A DNA stretch of 64,000 nucleotides from Microbacterium aerolatum. GTDB lineage: Bacteria > Actinomycetota > Actinomycetes > Actinomycetales > Microbacteriaceae. Position 1 is the stretch's first letter, and every line of letters begins with the position of its first letter. The stretch spans positions 186,001 through 250,000 of the forward strand of contig NZ_BJUW01000001.1 of the NCBI RefSeq assembly GCF_007988825.1, in the 5' to 3' direction. Shown piece by piece: positions 50,752 through 60,252 of the stretch. Both the position numbers and the translations under genes were made by a program. The notes under the pieces are model-generated. The model worked only from the letters and a program-made list of their open reading frames with translations. It had not been told where the DNA came from and searched no databases.

Positions 50752-52179
50752 TCAGGCGTGCAGAGCGCGCTCGGAGATGTACGAGCGGAGCTGCTGCTCG
50801 TCGTCGGGCATGTCGGTCACGCGCTGCGGCGCTGCCAGCAGCGCGCGGGTGTCGTCATCCGGCTCGACGGTCTCTCCGAGCGCCTCGGAGATCAGATCGG
50901 CGAACTTCTGCGGCTTGGCCGTCTCGAGGACGAGCATCGGGATGCCGGTCTCGATGTGCTCGCGGGCGACCTTGGCGCCGTCCGCGGTGTGCGGGTCGAT
51001 CGTGACGCCGGTCCTGTCGCGGAAGTCGCGGATCGTGGCGAGCCGGTCATCGTGCGTGCTGGTGCCGCTGAGCAGCCCGAACTCCTCCTCGAACCGGTTC
51101 AGCTCGGCGGACAGGTCGATCTCGTCGCGTTCTTCGAGTTCGTGCCACGCGGCGGCGGTGCGCTCGGGGTCGCGGCCGAGCAGATCGAACACGAAGCGCT
51201 CGAGGTTCGAGGCGCGCGAGACGTCCATCGAGGGGCTCGAGGTGGCGAGGGTGTTCGCGGAGCTGCGCGGGCGGTAGTGGCCGGTGCGGAAGAACTCGTC
51301 GAGCACGTTGTTCTCGTTCGTGGCGAGGACGAGCTTGCGGATCGGGATGCCCATGCTGCGGGCGTAGTGCCCGGAGAGGATGTTGCCGAAGTTGCCCGAC
51401 GGCACGGCGAACGAGACCTCGAACGTGGAACGCGCGTCGGTGTCGACCTCGTCGGTCGTGCGCAGCCACGCCCAGACGTAGTAGACGATCTGGGCGGAGA
51501 TGCGACCGAAGTTGATGGAGTTCACGGCGCCGAGGCTGTGGGCGCGCTTGAAGTCGAGGTCGGTGTTCAGCCGCTTGACGAGGTTCTGGCAGTCGTCGAA
51601 GACGCCCTCGACCGCGATGTTGTGGACGTTCTCGTCCTGCAGCGAGTACATCTGGGCGCGCTGGAAGGCGCTCATGCGCCCCTGCGGGGAGAGCATGAAG
51701 ACCGAGACGCGATCGAGGCCGCGGAGGGCGTGCTCGGCAGCGGAGCCTGTGTCGCCCGAGGTGGCGCCGAGGACGTTGAGCACGCGGTCGCGCTTCTCGA
51801 GCACGTACTCGAGAGCCTCGCCGAGGAACTGCATCGCCATGTCCTTGAAGGCGAGGGTGGGTCCTTCCGACAGGCCCACGAGCGTCATGTCGTCGCCGAG
51901 CTCGCTCAGCGGCACGATCTCGTCAGCGGCGAACTTGCCGTCGCCGTACGCGCGCGAGGTCAGCCCGGCGAGATCGTCACGCGGGATGTCCGTGGCGAAC
52001 AGGCCGATGATCTCGGTCGCGAGCTCGGGATAGGTCAGCGGACGCAGACGCTCGAGCTCTGCCGCACTCAGGTGGGGAAGCGCCTCGGGAACTGCGAGGC
52101 CGCCGTTGGGGGCGAGCCCCTCGAGGAGGACATCGCTGAACTGTCCGAGTGTGCCGCCGCGTGTGGAGATGTACTGCAA
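50752..52179 (-). CDS. thrC: Threonine synthase
   Basis: A 475-residue PLP enzyme that converts O-phosphohomoserine to threonine. It begins at the conserved QYISTRGGTLGQFSDVLLEGLAPNGGL. The PLP lysine lies in EGPTLAFKDMAMQFLGE and the phosphate-binding loop is GATSGDTGSAAEHALRG. This is the longer plant/fungal-like class. I take the TTG at 52179 as start because the fold starts there, with GAGG 8 bases upstream. A longer frame from an ATG at 52230 exists but adds unconserved residues; TACGAT at 52234-52229 would then give a leader of roughly 45 bases. Confidence 0.85.
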   Translation of the reverse strand: MQYISTRGGTLGQFSDVLLEGLAPNGGLAVPEALPHLSAAELERLRPLTYPELATEIIGLFATDIPRDDLAGLTSRAYGDGKFAADEIVPLSELGDDMTLVGLSEGPTLAFKDMAMQFLGEALEYVLEKRDRVLNVLGATSGDTGSAAEHALRGLDRVSVFMLSPQGRMSAFQRAQMYSLQDENVHNIAVEGVFDDCQNLVKRLNTDLDFKRAHSLGAVNSINFGRISAQIVYYVWAWLRTTDEVDTDARSTFEVSFAVPSGNFGNILSGHYARSMGIPIRKLVLATNENNVLDEFFRTGHYRPRSSANTLATSSPSMDVSRASNLERFVFDLLGRDPERTAAAWHELEERDEIDLSAELNRFEEEFGLLSGTSTHDDRLATIRDFRDRTGVTIDPHTADGAKVAREHIETGIPMLVLETAKPQKFADLISEALGETVEPDDDTRALLAAPQRVTDMPDDEQQLRSYISERALHA

Positions 52180-52228
52180 GTCTCGAACCTCGTTCGTGCT
52201 GGAGATGGATGCCGGGAACCTCGGTTCC

Positions 52229-52234
52229 ATCGTA
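52229..52234 (-). promoter_or_regulatory. Possible -10 hexamer TACGAT of thrC
   Basis: TACGAT reads on the minus strand and includes the ATG of the longer possible thrC frame, so transcription would begin inside that frame. This favours the TTG at 52179 as start. Confidence 0.4.
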
Positions 52235-52306
52235 GGGCGTGGCACGGACGTGGTTACGCCGGGATCAGCGCCTGCTCAGGAGCGCACCCCGATAGGCGCA
52301 GAGATT

Positions 52307-53224
52307 CTAGGGAGTCGGGGTCCCGCCGTTGGCGTTGAGCGTCTCGCCGTTCACGTAGCTCGACTCGCCGGACGCGAGGAAGACATAGGCGGGTGCCATC
52401 TCCACCGGCTGCCCCGCTCGTCCCAGTGGTGTGTTCTGGCCGAACTTCGGCAGCTTCTCCTTGGGCTGTCCGTCCGTCACCTGGAGCACTGTCCACACGG
52501 GTCCCGGCGCCACACCGTTCACGCGGATCCCACGGCTGGCCACCTGCTGCGCGAGGCCCTTTGTGAAGTTGTTGATCGCCGCCTTCGTGGATGCGTAGTC
52601 GAGCAGATTCGGCGATGGTTCGTACGCCTGGATGGATGTGGTGTTGACGATCGTCGAACCAGGACCCATGTGCTTCAGCGCAGCCCGCGAGAGCGTGAAC
52701 ATGGATGTGATGTTGACGTGGAAGGTTTCGTCGATCTGCTCGTCGGTCAGCTCGTCCAGTGACTCGCTGATGACCTGTTTTCCGGCATTGTTCACCAGGA
52801 TGTCGAGTCCGCCGAGTCCGTCGGCGGCAGCATCCACGAGGCGCGCGCGGTAGTGGCGGTCCATCAGATCGCCCGGCAGCGCCACCGCGGTTCGCCCGGC
52901 CTGCTCGATCGCGTCGACCACGCGACGGGCGTCCTCCTCTTCTGCGGGCAGATAGGCGATCGCCACGTCGGCACCCTCCCTGGCGAAGGCGATGGCCACC
53001 GCGGCGCCGATACCGGAGTCACCACCGGTGACAAGAGCGCGGCGGCCCTGGAGTCGGTCGCGACCCACATACGAGTCCAGGCCGATATCCGGCGTCGGCT
53101 CGGCGCGGACGTCGAGTCCGGGCTCTGGCTGATCCTGCTCCGGCGGTGACACCTTCGGATGCCGGGTGGTGGGGTCGTCGTGGGCGAGCTGGCCTTCGCC
53201 CTGCGGTGCGTTTGCGTCAGTCAT
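52307..53224 (-). CDS. SDR-family oxidoreductase of the general-stress type
   Basis: A 305-residue short-chain dehydrogenase with an N-terminal extension of about 55 residues (GEGQLAHDDPTTRHPKVSPPEQDQPEPGLD) that is typical of YhdG/YdaD/GsgA-like stress SDRs. The cofactor motif is ALVTGGDSGIGAAVAIAFA, the active site is NTTSIQAYEPSPNLLDYASTKAA (Ser, Tyr, Lys) and NNAGKQ is the conserved structural motif. Substrate unknown. AGGAGG before the ATG at 53224 is a strong Shine-Dalgarno. It diverges from a small acidic protein gene. Confidence 0.88.
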   Translation of the reverse strand: MTDANAPQGEGQLAHDDPTTRHPKVSPPEQDQPEPGLDVRAEPTPDIGLDSYVGRDRLQGRRALVTGGDSGIGAAVAIAFAREGADVAIAYLPAEEEDARRVVDAIEQAGRTAVALPGDLMDRHYRARLVDAAADGLGGLDILVNNAGKQVISESLDELTDEQIDETFHVNITSMFTLSRAALKHMGPGSTIVNTTSIQAYEPSPNLLDYASTKAAINNFTKGLAQQVASRGIRVNGVAPGPVWTVLQVTDGQPKEKLPKFGQNTPLGRAGQPVEMAPAYVFLASGESSYVNGETLNANGGTPTP

Positions 53225-53417
53225 GAAGAACCTCCTGTCGTTGCCGACCAGGCTCCTTCATCATTTCGTGATGTCAGAGGGGGTTGGGCGAAGCGCACCG
53301 TCTGAGGTATACGCGGCGATCGACCCGCAGCCTCGCCACATGGTGACGCAAGTCAACCCCCTGAACCGCTTCGATCCATGCGCGTACGGTTCGGGGAACC
53401 GACCGACAGGAGAGATG

Positions 53418-53570
53418 ATGAGCGATCCGAAGAACACTCACGGAACACCCGGAGCCGACGAGGAAGCCGACACCGCATCCGGCGGCGCCCCGGAGGACAC
53501 CGACGAGGTCATCGAAGACGAGACCACCGATGAGGAGGGCAGGCCGCTCGAGAACCCGTCGGGAGGCTGA
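53418..53570 (+). CDS. Small acidic, disordered protein
   Basis: A 50-residue protein rich in Asp/Glu/Thr/Gly (SDPKNTHGTPGADEEADTASGGAPEDTDEVIEDETTDEEG). No hydrophobic core, so it is probably intrinsically disordered. AGGAG (53408-53412) lies 5 bases before the ATG at 53418; an ATG at 53415 is too close. It may be a stress-induced hydrophilin (inference from composition and its divergent stress-type SDR neighbour). Confidence 0.6.
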   Translation: MSDPKNTHGTPGADEEADTASGGAPEDTDEVIEDETTDEEGRPLENPSGG

Positions 53571-53594
53571 ACGCCGGCAACTCAGGGGGCTACC

Positions 53595-54383
53595 TTGACC
53601 GAACAGCGATCAGCGGCCCCGTCGCGCTCCCTGACCGTCTCCGTCGTGATCCCGGTGAAGGACGACGCCGATGCGTTGGGGTGCTGTCTGCGCGCTCTGT
53701 CCCTGCAGACCAAGGCACCTGATGAGGTCATCGTCGTCGACAACGGTTCGGAGGATGAATCGGCCCAGGTGGCGGCGGACGCGGGCGCCACAGTGGTGCG
53801 CTGCGAGGCGCCGGGGATCCCTGCCGCAAGCGCGTGCGGGTACGACCGCGCCACGACCGACATCGTCCTCAGGCTCGATGCCGACTGCGTTCCCGGCAGT
53901 GGATGGGTGCAGATCATGCGCCAGGCCTTCGCCGCCGAACCGCATGTCGCAGTGTTCACCGGCGGTGCGCGCTTCGTCGACGGCCCGCGGATGCTGCGCA
54001 CACCGCTCGCCGCCGCATACCTCGGGAGTTACGTCCTCGCCGGGGTGGCCGCCCTCGGGCACCTGCCCGTGTTCGGCTCCAACATGGGATTCCGGCGTGC
54101 GGCTTGGCAGCGTGTGCGCGCTGCGGTGCACCTGGATGCCACCCTGCACGACGACTTCGATCTGGCGTTCCATCTCGGCGATTCTCACCGCATCCGCTAC
54201 GTGAGGAAGGCCGAGATGGGAATGTCGATGCGTCCTTTCGGCGACGTGCGGAGATTCGCGTGTCGCATCCGTCGAGGGTTCGCCACAGTCCTCGTGCACT
54301 GGCCGCGGGACTTCCCGCCCATCCGCTGGCAGCGCCTCCTGATGCTTCGTGCGGCGTCGGGGCTGCGTGGGCGCTTCCGATGA
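53595..54383 (+). CDS. GT2-family glycosyltransferase
   Basis: A 262-residue cytosolic glycosyltransferase. The GT-A fold opens with VSVVIPVKDDADALGCCLRALSLQTKAPDEVIVVDNGSEDES. The metal-binding motif is RLDADC and the acceptor region HDDFDLAFHLGDSH. The C-terminal part is basic, without a membrane helix. First gene of a coupled operon with an EEP-type gene and a membrane protein (ATGA overlaps). The TTG start at 53595 follows AGGGGG by 5 bases; a GTG a few residues later is possible. Confidence 0.78.
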   Translation: MTEQRSAAPSRSLTVSVVIPVKDDADALGCCLRALSLQTKAPDEVIVVDNGSEDESAQVAADAGATVVRCEAPGIPAASACGYDRATTDIVLRLDADCVPGSGWVQIMRQAFAAEPHVAVFTGGARFVDGPRMLRTPLAAAYLGSYVLAGVAALGHLPVFGSNMGFRRAAWQRVRAAVHLDATLHDDFDLAFHLGDSHRIRYVRKAEMGMSMRPFGDVRRFACRIRRGFATVLVHWPRDFPPIRWQRLLMLRAASGLRGRFR

Positions 54384-55226
54384 GTTCGCGCGTCACTCCG
54401 ATGATCGGGCACGTCGCCGGCCCGGGCCTTCACATCATGAGCCTGAACGTCCGGCGGCGAATGGGGGGCGCTCGCGTGGCGGCCCGCAGATCGATGGACG
54501 CGTAGGGCGCCTCGGCTACGTGCACTGCTCGCGTCGGAGCGACCATCACTGCTGGCAGCGCAGGAGGCGCTCCCGAGCCAGGTGGAAGTGGCGCGCGATG
54601 CGCTTGGGCCGTCTTACCGCTACGTCGGCCACGGACGCGGTGCCGACGGTGCCGGCGAGGGGTGTCCGATCGTGTACGACGCCGAGCGGCTTCGGCTGCT
54701 GGAGTGGACACAGCTCGCTCTGTCCGACAAGCCACACGTCGCGGGCTCGAGCTCCTGGGGCAACTGGCTGCCTCGTGTCGTCGTCCGTGCCGTATTCCGA
54801 GATGCGACGACCGGCGCGGAGTTCGTCGTTCTCAACACGCACCTCGACCCGTTCTCGTCGCGCTCGCGTGTGCGATCCGCGGAGCAGATCCGGCGGTGGG
54901 CGATGCGCGAGCGCGTTCCCGCCATCGTGTCAGCGGATCTGAACAGCGATCCCGAATCCGCCACTGTGGCGGCGATGCTCGAGACAGGTGCGCTCCGGGA
55001 TGCCTGGAATGCGGCATCCTCACGTCTGACGCCGGAATGGGGAACCTATGCCCGTTACCGGGCGCCACGCCGAGGTGGGCGACGCATAGACGCGATCATG
55101 GTGTCGGAGGACGTCCAGGTCGACGCCGTCGGCATCAACGGCGGGCCGTACGGCGGCGGGTGGGCTTCGGACCATCTACCGGTACAGGCCGTGCTCCGCC
55201 TTTCAGGCGAGAGAGGATCCCGATGA
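54380..55226 (+). pseudogene. Endonuclease/exonuclease/phosphatase-family gene with a frameshift
   Basis: From the ATG at 54380 the frame starts as an EEP protein (LHIMSLNVRRRMGG) but meets a TAG at about 54503. A second frame resumes immediately with LAWRPADRWTRRAPRLRALLASERPSLLAAQEALPSQVEVARDALG and continues to 55226. It carries VLNTHLDPFSSRSR (the catalytic N-x-H-x-D type), SADLNSDPES and WASDHLPVQAVLRL (catalytic DH). The frames join if one G is removed from the run of six at 54463-54468. It is either a real loss-of-function mutation, a slippage site, or a sequencing error. The 5' overlap with GT2 and 3' overlap with the membrane gene show it belongs to one operon. Confidence 0.8.
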
Positions 55227-55807
55227 TCGACAACTTCCTGCGACGGCCGCAGAGCATCGGCGAGATCGCGGCCGACACCATCCGTGTGATCGGCGTGCTC
55301 AGCATCGTCGTGGCAGCGATCTGGTTCTCGCCCACAGACGCGGGGATCCTCGCGTTCGCGCTGCCCGGGCTTCTGGCGCCCAGGTTCGTCGGGATGCGTG
55401 CCTCGTTCGACATCGTCTATGGCGTGACGCTTCTCATCGCAGCGTGGAGCAATGTGCTCGGTCTCTACTCGGCGATTGCCGGATGGGATCTGGTGATCCA
55501 CGTTGTGGCGACGGGTGTCATCGCCGCGATGCTGTATCTCTTGCTCGTGAGGTGGGAAGTCGTCAGTTCTCCTGTGGATGCGGGCTTCAGAGCGCGGACA
55601 CCGATGGTGATCGTGCCCGCGCTCGGTCTCGCTGTGAGCGCTGTCTGGGAGATGGTGGAGTGGGTGGGTCACACCTTCATCAGCGACGAGATCTTCGTGG
55701 CATACGACGACACGATCGGCGACATGGCCGCCGGCGGCCTCGGGGCGCTCATCGCCGGCGCCGTCGTCGCGCGAGTTCCTCTGGAGCGACGACAGGTCGC
55801 CGACTGA
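55223..55807 (+). CDS. Membrane protein, last gene of the GT2-EEP operon
   Basis: A 194-residue protein with about six membrane helices, resembling DUF2238-type proteins. It opens IDNFLRRPQSIGEIAADTIRVIGVLSIVVAAIWF. A conserved acidic/His cluster lies in VWEMVEWVGHTFISDEIFVAYDDTIGDMAAGGLGAL. No known catalytic role. The ATG overlaps the stop of the EEP frame by ATGA, so translation depends on readthrough of that region. Confidence 0.75.
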   Translation: MIDNFLRRPQSIGEIAADTIRVIGVLSIVVAAIWFSPTDAGILAFALPGLLAPRFVGMRASFDIVYGVTLLIAAWSNVLGLYSAIAGWDLVIHVVATGVIAAMLYLLLVRWEVVSSPVDAGFRARTPMVIVPALGLAVSAVWEMVEWVGHTFISDEIFVAYDDTIGDMAAGGLGALIAGAVVARVPLERRQVAD

Positions 55808-55855
55808 CTGAATGCGCGTGATACGCGGCGCCTTGGGCACTCTATGCTCGGCGCT

Positions 55856-56386
55856 ATGCGTCCTAGCCCGCCATCCGAGAGTCATCCGGTACTTCGCACC
55901 CATCGGGCGCTTCGCCCCGGTTTCGGCACCGAGGCGGCGGTCTACGGCACGATCTTGGTCAGCGGGCTCATCGCCGTGTCTTCTGCGCACGGCGAGACGT
56001 CTGCGGTGGTGCTGCTGACGGTGGGCGTCACCGTGCTCGTGTTCTGGGCCGCACATGTATACGCGGGAGCGGTCGCTCGACTCGGCGATGAAACGGGGCC
56101 GCGTCTCGCGGTGGGGACAGCGGTCGCTCTTTCAGTACGGCACTCTCTGGGCATGTTGAGCTCTGCGGGGGTACCGGCGTTGATCCTTCTGGCGGGTACG
56201 ACCCGATTGATCCCGGACGACCTGGCCAATGAGATCGCGCTGTGGTCGGGGACGGTCATCCTCGCGTTCCTGGGCTACGTGGCATTTCTTCGGCGAGGGA
56301 GCGGGATGATCCGGCGCATCGGCGGTGCGCTGGTCACGGCGTCGTTCGGAGTCGTCTTCGTCATCCTCAAGGCCTTCGTGCACTAG
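55856..56386 (+). CDS. Hypothetical membrane protein
   Basis: A 176-residue protein with four likely transmembrane segments (about 29-45, 52-72, 106-120 and 129-175, the last two merging) and a hydrophilic N-terminus. No motif is recognised. The ATG at 55856 has TATGCT 7 bases upstream; it is a leaderless start rather than the ATG embedded in that hexamer. It ends 43 bases before the next gene. Confidence 0.6.
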   Translation: MRPSPPSESHPVLRTHRALRPGFGTEAAVYGTILVSGLIAVSSAHGETSAVVLLTVGVTVLVFWAAHVYAGAVARLGDETGPRLAVGTAVALSVRHSLGMLSSAGVPALILLAGTTRLIPDDLANEIALWSGTVILAFLGYVAFLRRGSGMIRRIGGALVTASFGVVFVILKAFVH

Positions 56387-56429
56387 TGGGTCCTCCCGTT
56401 CGGTGCCGGTTTGTCGGTACGGTACGGGT

Positions 56430-57512
56430 GTGGACACTCAGCTCATCATTGGCACTCAGGTGGATTCCGGAGCCGTTGCGGGGCTCGCGCCGGGCAAGTT
56501 CAACCGACACACCTTTTGGTGCGGGCAGAGTGGCTCCGGGAAGACGTATGCGCTGGGCGTGGTCCTGGAGCAGGTGATGCTCGCCACCCGTCTCCCCGTG
56601 CTCATCTTCGACCCCAACTCGGATTTCGTTCGCCTGGCAGAGGCACGACCCGAGACAAGCGCCACCCATGCTGCACGGTGGGCGGAGCGACGGATCCGCG
56701 TGCTCGGACCGGGAGGCGACGAGCCCCTTCAGGTGCGTTTCGTCGATCTTCCGACGCGGAGCAGAGCGGCCATCATGCAGCTCGACCCGGTCGCGGAACC
56801 GGAGTCCTTCAACGCATCCCTTCGCGTGGGCGAGCAGATGCGGAGCGATCCGCCGCAGCGGGGCGAGCTCATCGATTGGCTACGGCGCGACGGGGACCCG
56901 GATCAACGGCGTTTCGTCATGCGGCTGGAGAACCTGGGAATCACGGAGTGGGACGTGTGGGCCTGGGGTGGCCGCGACGCATGCGACGTCGTCGACGAGA
57001 ACCACGACGCGACCGTGCTCGACCTCGGTTCGCTCCGGGAGCCGGGGGAGTTGAAGGCGGCGGCCCTGGCGGTGCTCGACCACCTGTGGGAGAACCGGGA
57101 AGCACGCCAGCCACGCCTCATCGTGATCGACGAGGCTCACAATCTGTGCACTCCCGATCCCACGACCCCCGTAGAGCGTCTGCTGACCGAACGCATCGTC
57201 CAGATCGCCGCTGAGGGGCGCAAGTACGGTCTGTGGCTGGTGCTTTCGACGCAGCGTCCGTCGAAAGTGCACCCGAACGCATTGTCGCAGTGCGACAACG
57301 TCGCCCTGATGCGGATGAACGCCCCGACCGACCTCGCGGCACTCGCCGACGCGTTCGGGTTCATCCCGACCGAGCTTCTGAATCGATCTCCACGATTCAC
57401 GCAGGGACAGGCGATCTTCGCAGGCGGATTCAGCCCCGAACCGCAACTCGTGCAGATGGGCGCGCGCATCACCGCCGAAGGCGGATCGGACGTTTCCGTG
57501 CCCATGCGCTGA
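56430..57512 (+). CDS. HerA-like hexameric ATPase/DUF853-type helicase protein
   Basis: A 360-residue AAA/HerA-FtsK ATPase. The Walker A is GQSGSGKTYALG (K38), and the Walker B LIVIDEAHNLCTP. STQRPSKVHPNALSQCDNVALMRMNAPTDLAALADAFG is the conserved sensor segment, with an arginine-finger-like region. It starts IIGTQVDSGAVAGLAPGKFNRHTFWCG. Members pump DNA or act with nucleases in repair and anti-phage systems; no nuclease or SIR2 partner gene is adjacent, so its role is open. GTG start 6 bases after TACGGT. Confidence 0.8.
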   Translation: MDTQLIIGTQVDSGAVAGLAPGKFNRHTFWCGQSGSGKTYALGVVLEQVMLATRLPVLIFDPNSDFVRLAEARPETSATHAARWAERRIRVLGPGGDEPLQVRFVDLPTRSRAAIMQLDPVAEPESFNASLRVGEQMRSDPPQRGELIDWLRRDGDPDQRRFVMRLENLGITEWDVWAWGGRDACDVVDENHDATVLDLGSLREPGELKAAALAVLDHLWENREARQPRLIVIDEAHNLCTPDPTTPVERLLTERIVQIAAEGRKYGLWLVLSTQRPSKVHPNALSQCDNVALMRMNAPTDLAALADAFGFIPTELLNRSPRFTQGQAIFAGGFSPEPQLVQMGARITAEGGSDVSVPMR

Positions 57513-57546
57513 TCTCTCAGCGGAGATCGCCGAGCACCTACGAGAA

Positions 57547-57570
57547 AAGCCGCCTGAAACCAGGCGGCTT
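57547..57570 (-). terminator. Terminator downstream of tRNA-Arg, possibly bidirectional
   Basis: A perfect 10-base stem AAGCCGCCTG/CAGGCGGCTT with an AAAC loop. On the minus strand it is followed by a T-rich end, terminating the tRNA. It also lies 34 bases after the HerA-like stop on the plus strand. Confidence 0.75.
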
Positions 57571-57594
57571 GCTCGTTACTCGTACAACCCTTTG

Positions 57595-57667
57595 TGCCCC
57601 CGACAGGAGTCGAACCTGCGACCTACGGTACCGGAAACCGGCGCTCTATCCACTGAGCTACGGAGGC
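57595..57667 (-). tRNA. tRNA-Arg (anticodon CCG)
   Basis: The 73-base cloverleaf is complete: acceptor stem GCCTCCG with CGGGGGC, D-arm GCTC-AGTGGATA-GAGC, anticodon loop TTCCGGT with CCG in the centre, and a T-arm GCAGG-TTCGACT-CCTGT. The CCA end is not encoded, as is normal in this group. It reads CGG codons. One mispair (C27-U43) is present at the top of the anticodon stem. argS is 0.9 kb away. Confidence 0.95.
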
Positions 57668-57683
57668 GTACCGAACGACGATA

Positions 57684-58484
57684 TCACTGGTCGGGCGTGC
57701 TCTCCGCACCGCCGGCCTCGGTCACCGGCGCCGCTTCGATGTCGGCGAGCGCTGCGGCCACCTTCTCAGCCAGATAACGGTGCCCGTCGGTGGAGGGATG
57801 CTTGTTCCCGAGGTCGACGTCGATCACGGCGAGGTAGTTCAGATCCGTGATCCACTCGTCCTGCACGGCCGAGATGTACCACCAGCCCCGAGCGCCGGCG
57901 AGAGCAGCGAGATCCTGATCGATCCGCGCGGTTCCGGCGCCGACGGGGAGCTCGTGCGGGGCGGGCCCCAGCACGACGATCGCCGCTTCCGGATACTTCG
58001 ACGTCAGAGCATCCCAGGCGGCCGTCACCGCGTCGCGGTAGCCGTCGGCGCCCTGAGCGCGATCGTTGATGGATCCCTGGACGATGACGAGATCGGGAGC
58101 GAGGTCCGGGTCGAGTGCGGCGATGCGCTCGCCGAATGCCGGCCCGTCCAGCCCCGGCTTGAGGTACCCGCTGCCGCGTACGCCGTCGACGATCGTCTCG
58201 CCGTCCAGCAGCTCCGCCAGGACGTACGCGTAACCCAGCGTCGGCTCGCTCGCAGCGGACCCGTACGTCCACGAGTCGCCGAAGACGAGCACCCGCGGAT
58301 GCTCGGGCAGGACGAGCGGCGTCGGAGCCACCGTCAGGACCTCTTCCGAGGCGAGGATCGGAGCATCCATCGCGGCAGGCACCCACGGCCGCCACACGCC
58401 CAGAATCACGCCGGAAACAGCCATCGCGAGCACGATGCTCAGCGCAGTCACGCGGCCGCGTCGCCGCATCTTCCCCAACCCCAT
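57684..58484 (-). CDS. SGNH/GDSL hydrolase with N-terminal membrane anchor
   Basis: A 266-residue protein. The N-terminus (ALSIVLAMAVSGVILGVWRPWV) is an uncleaved signal anchor. SGNH block I is VLVFGDSWTYG (Ser), block III SINDRAQG, and block V HPSTDGHRYLA (Asp-His). Such enzymes are esterases or O-acetyl hydrolases acting outside the membrane. TACCCT lies 6 bases before the ATG at 58484. The tRNA-Arg gene lies directly downstream on the same strand. Substrate unknown. Confidence 0.82.
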   Translation of the reverse strand: MGLGKMRRRGRVTALSIVLAMAVSGVILGVWRPWVPAAMDAPILASEEVLTVAPTPLVLPEHPRVLVFGDSWTYGSAASEPTLGYAYVLAELLDGETIVDGVRGSGYLKPGLDGPAFGERIAALDPDLAPDLVIVQGSINDRAQGADGYRDAVTAAWDALTSKYPEAAIVVLGPAPHELPVGAGTARIDQDLAALAGARGWWYISAVQDEWITDLNYLAVIDVDLGNKHPSTDGHRYLAEKVAAALADIEAAPVTEAGGAESTPDQ

Positions 58485-58567
58485 GGGATGAGGGTAGGCG
58501 ATCGTTCGCGCAACACCAACTCAGCGCGGAAAAACACCCATCCTCCGCGCCATAGACTTGATGGGCT

Positions 58568-60232
58568 ATGAACCCCGACACTCTCGCCGAAGCCATCCTC
58601 GCCGTCGTCACGCCGATCGCGGCTTCCCTGCGACCCGACGAGACGCTCGACATCGACGCCGCCGACATCCCGCTGGAGCGTCCACGCAACCGGGACCACG
58701 GCGACTGGGCATCGAACCTCGCGATGCGCCTTGCGAAGAAGCTCGGCACGAACCCGCGCGAACTCGCCCAGCAGATCGCCGATGAGCTCGTCGGCATCGA
58801 CGGGGTGGCCAGCGCCGAGGTCGCCGGTCCTGGATTCATCAACATCCGCCTGGATGCCGCAGCAGCCGGCGTGCTTGCGAAGACGATCGTCGAAACCGGC
58901 GACGCCTACGGCCGCAACGACTCGCAGCAGGGCGTGAGCGTGAACGTCGAGTTCGTCTCGGCGAATCCGACCGGACCGCTGCACATCGGTCACACCCGCT
59001 GGGCTGCGCTCGGCGACTCGATCGTCCGCCTGCTCCTCGCCAGCGGCGCCAACGCCGTCCGCGAGTACTACATCAACGACGCCGGCGCCCAGATGCAGCG
59101 GTTCGCGGCATCCGTCCTCGCCGCCGCGAAGGGAGAGCCGACTCCGGAAGGCGGATACCCGGGGGAGTACATCACGACCCTCGCCGGCCGCGTGCTCGAG
59201 GCGCGCCCCGACCTGCTCGACCTTCCGGATGCCGAACAGCTGCAGGTCGCCGAAGATCTCGCCTACGCGTACCAGCTCGAGGAGATCAAGAACTCGCTCG
59301 ACCAGTTCAACGTTCCCTTCGACGTCTGGTTCTCGGAGCGCACCCTGCACGCCAAGGACGACAGCGGCTCCAGCCTCATCGACCGCGCCGTCGACCGGCT
59401 GCGCGAGCAGGGCCACGTCTTCGACCTCGACGGCGCCGTCTGGGTGCGCACCACCGACTTCGGCGACGACAAGGACCGCGTGATCCGCCGCTCCAACGGC
59501 GAATACACCTACTTCGCCGCCGACGCCGCCTACTACCTCGACAAGGGCGACCGCGGCTTCGAGAACAAGATCTACATGCTCGGTGCCGATCACCACGGCT
59601 ACGTGCACCGGCTCAAGGCCGTGGCCGGCGCAGCGGGCCAGGACCCGGAGAAGAACATCCAGGTGCTCATCGGACAGCTGGTCTCGATCCGCGGTGCGCG
59701 GCTCAGCAAGCGCGCCGGCAACATCATCGAGATGGACGACCTGCGCGCATGGATCGGCACGGACGCCCTGCGCTACGCCCTGGAGCGCTCGCCCGCCGAT
59801 TCTCCGCTCGACCTCGACCCGGAACTGTTGCAGAAGCGCACCAACGACAACCCGGTGTTCTACGTGCAGTACGCCCACGCGCGCACGCACAACGCCAGCC
59901 GCAACGCCGCCGACTCCGGCGTCGACCGCACCGAGTTCGCCCCCGAGACGCTCTCGCACGAGACGGAGTCCGCACTGCTCGGCGCACTGCAGGAGTTCCC
60001 GCGCATCGTCGCCTTCGCGGCCGAGGTGCGCGAGCCGCACCGCGTCGCCCGCTACCTCGAGGAGCTCGCAGGCCTCTATCACCGCTGGTACGACAACTGC
60101 CGCATCACTCCGCTCGGCGACGACGCGATCGAGAGCGTGCACCGCACCCGCCTATGGCTGAACGACGCCACCGGTCAGGTGCTGCGCAACGGTCTCGACC
60201 TGCTCGGCGTCTCCGCGCCGGAGCGGATGTAA
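58568..60232 (+). CDS. argS: Arginyl-tRNA synthetase
   Basis: A 554-residue class I synthetase. The HIGH motif is [17 protein letters not shown] and the KMSKS-equivalent is [12 protein letters not shown]. The DALR anticodon-binding domain at the C-terminus includes [24 protein letters not shown] lies 9 bases before the ATG. The neighbouring tRNA-Arg(CCG) is a natural partner. A Shine-Dalgarno-led LmeA-like gene follows 20 bases after the stop. Confidence 0.95.
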   Translation: MNPDTLAEAILAVVTPIAASLRPDETLDIDAADIPLERPRNRDHGDWASNLAMRLAKKLGTNPRELAQQIADELVGIDGVASAEVAGPGFINIRLDAAAAGVLAKTIVETGDAYGRNDSQQGVSVNVEFVSANPTGPLHIGHTRWAALGDSIVRLLLASGANAVREYYINDAGAQMQRFAASVLAAAKGEPTPEGGYPGEYITTLAGRVLEARPDLLDLPDAEQLQVAEDLAYAYQLEEIKNSLDQFNVPFDVWFSERTLHAKDDSGSSLIDRAVDRLREQGHVFDLDGAVWVRTTDFGDDKDRVIRRSNGEYTYFAADAAYYLDKGDRGFENKIYMLGADHHGYVHRLKAVAGAAGQDPEKNIQVLIGQLVSIRGARLSKRAGNIIEMDDLRAWIGTDALRYALERSPADSPLDLDPELLQKRTNDNPVFYVQYAHARTHNASRNAADSGVDRTEFAPETLSHETESALLGALQEFPRIVAFAAEVREPHRVARYLEELAGLYHRWYDNCRITPLGDDAIESVHRTRLWLNDATGQVLRNGLDLLGVSAPERM

Positions 60233-60252
60233 CGCTCCCCACGGAGGAACCA

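Noticed and set aside
57595..57667. tRNA acting as an integration site for a genomic island
   Set aside because: No integrase, direct repeat of the tRNA 3' end or compositional change was found nearby.
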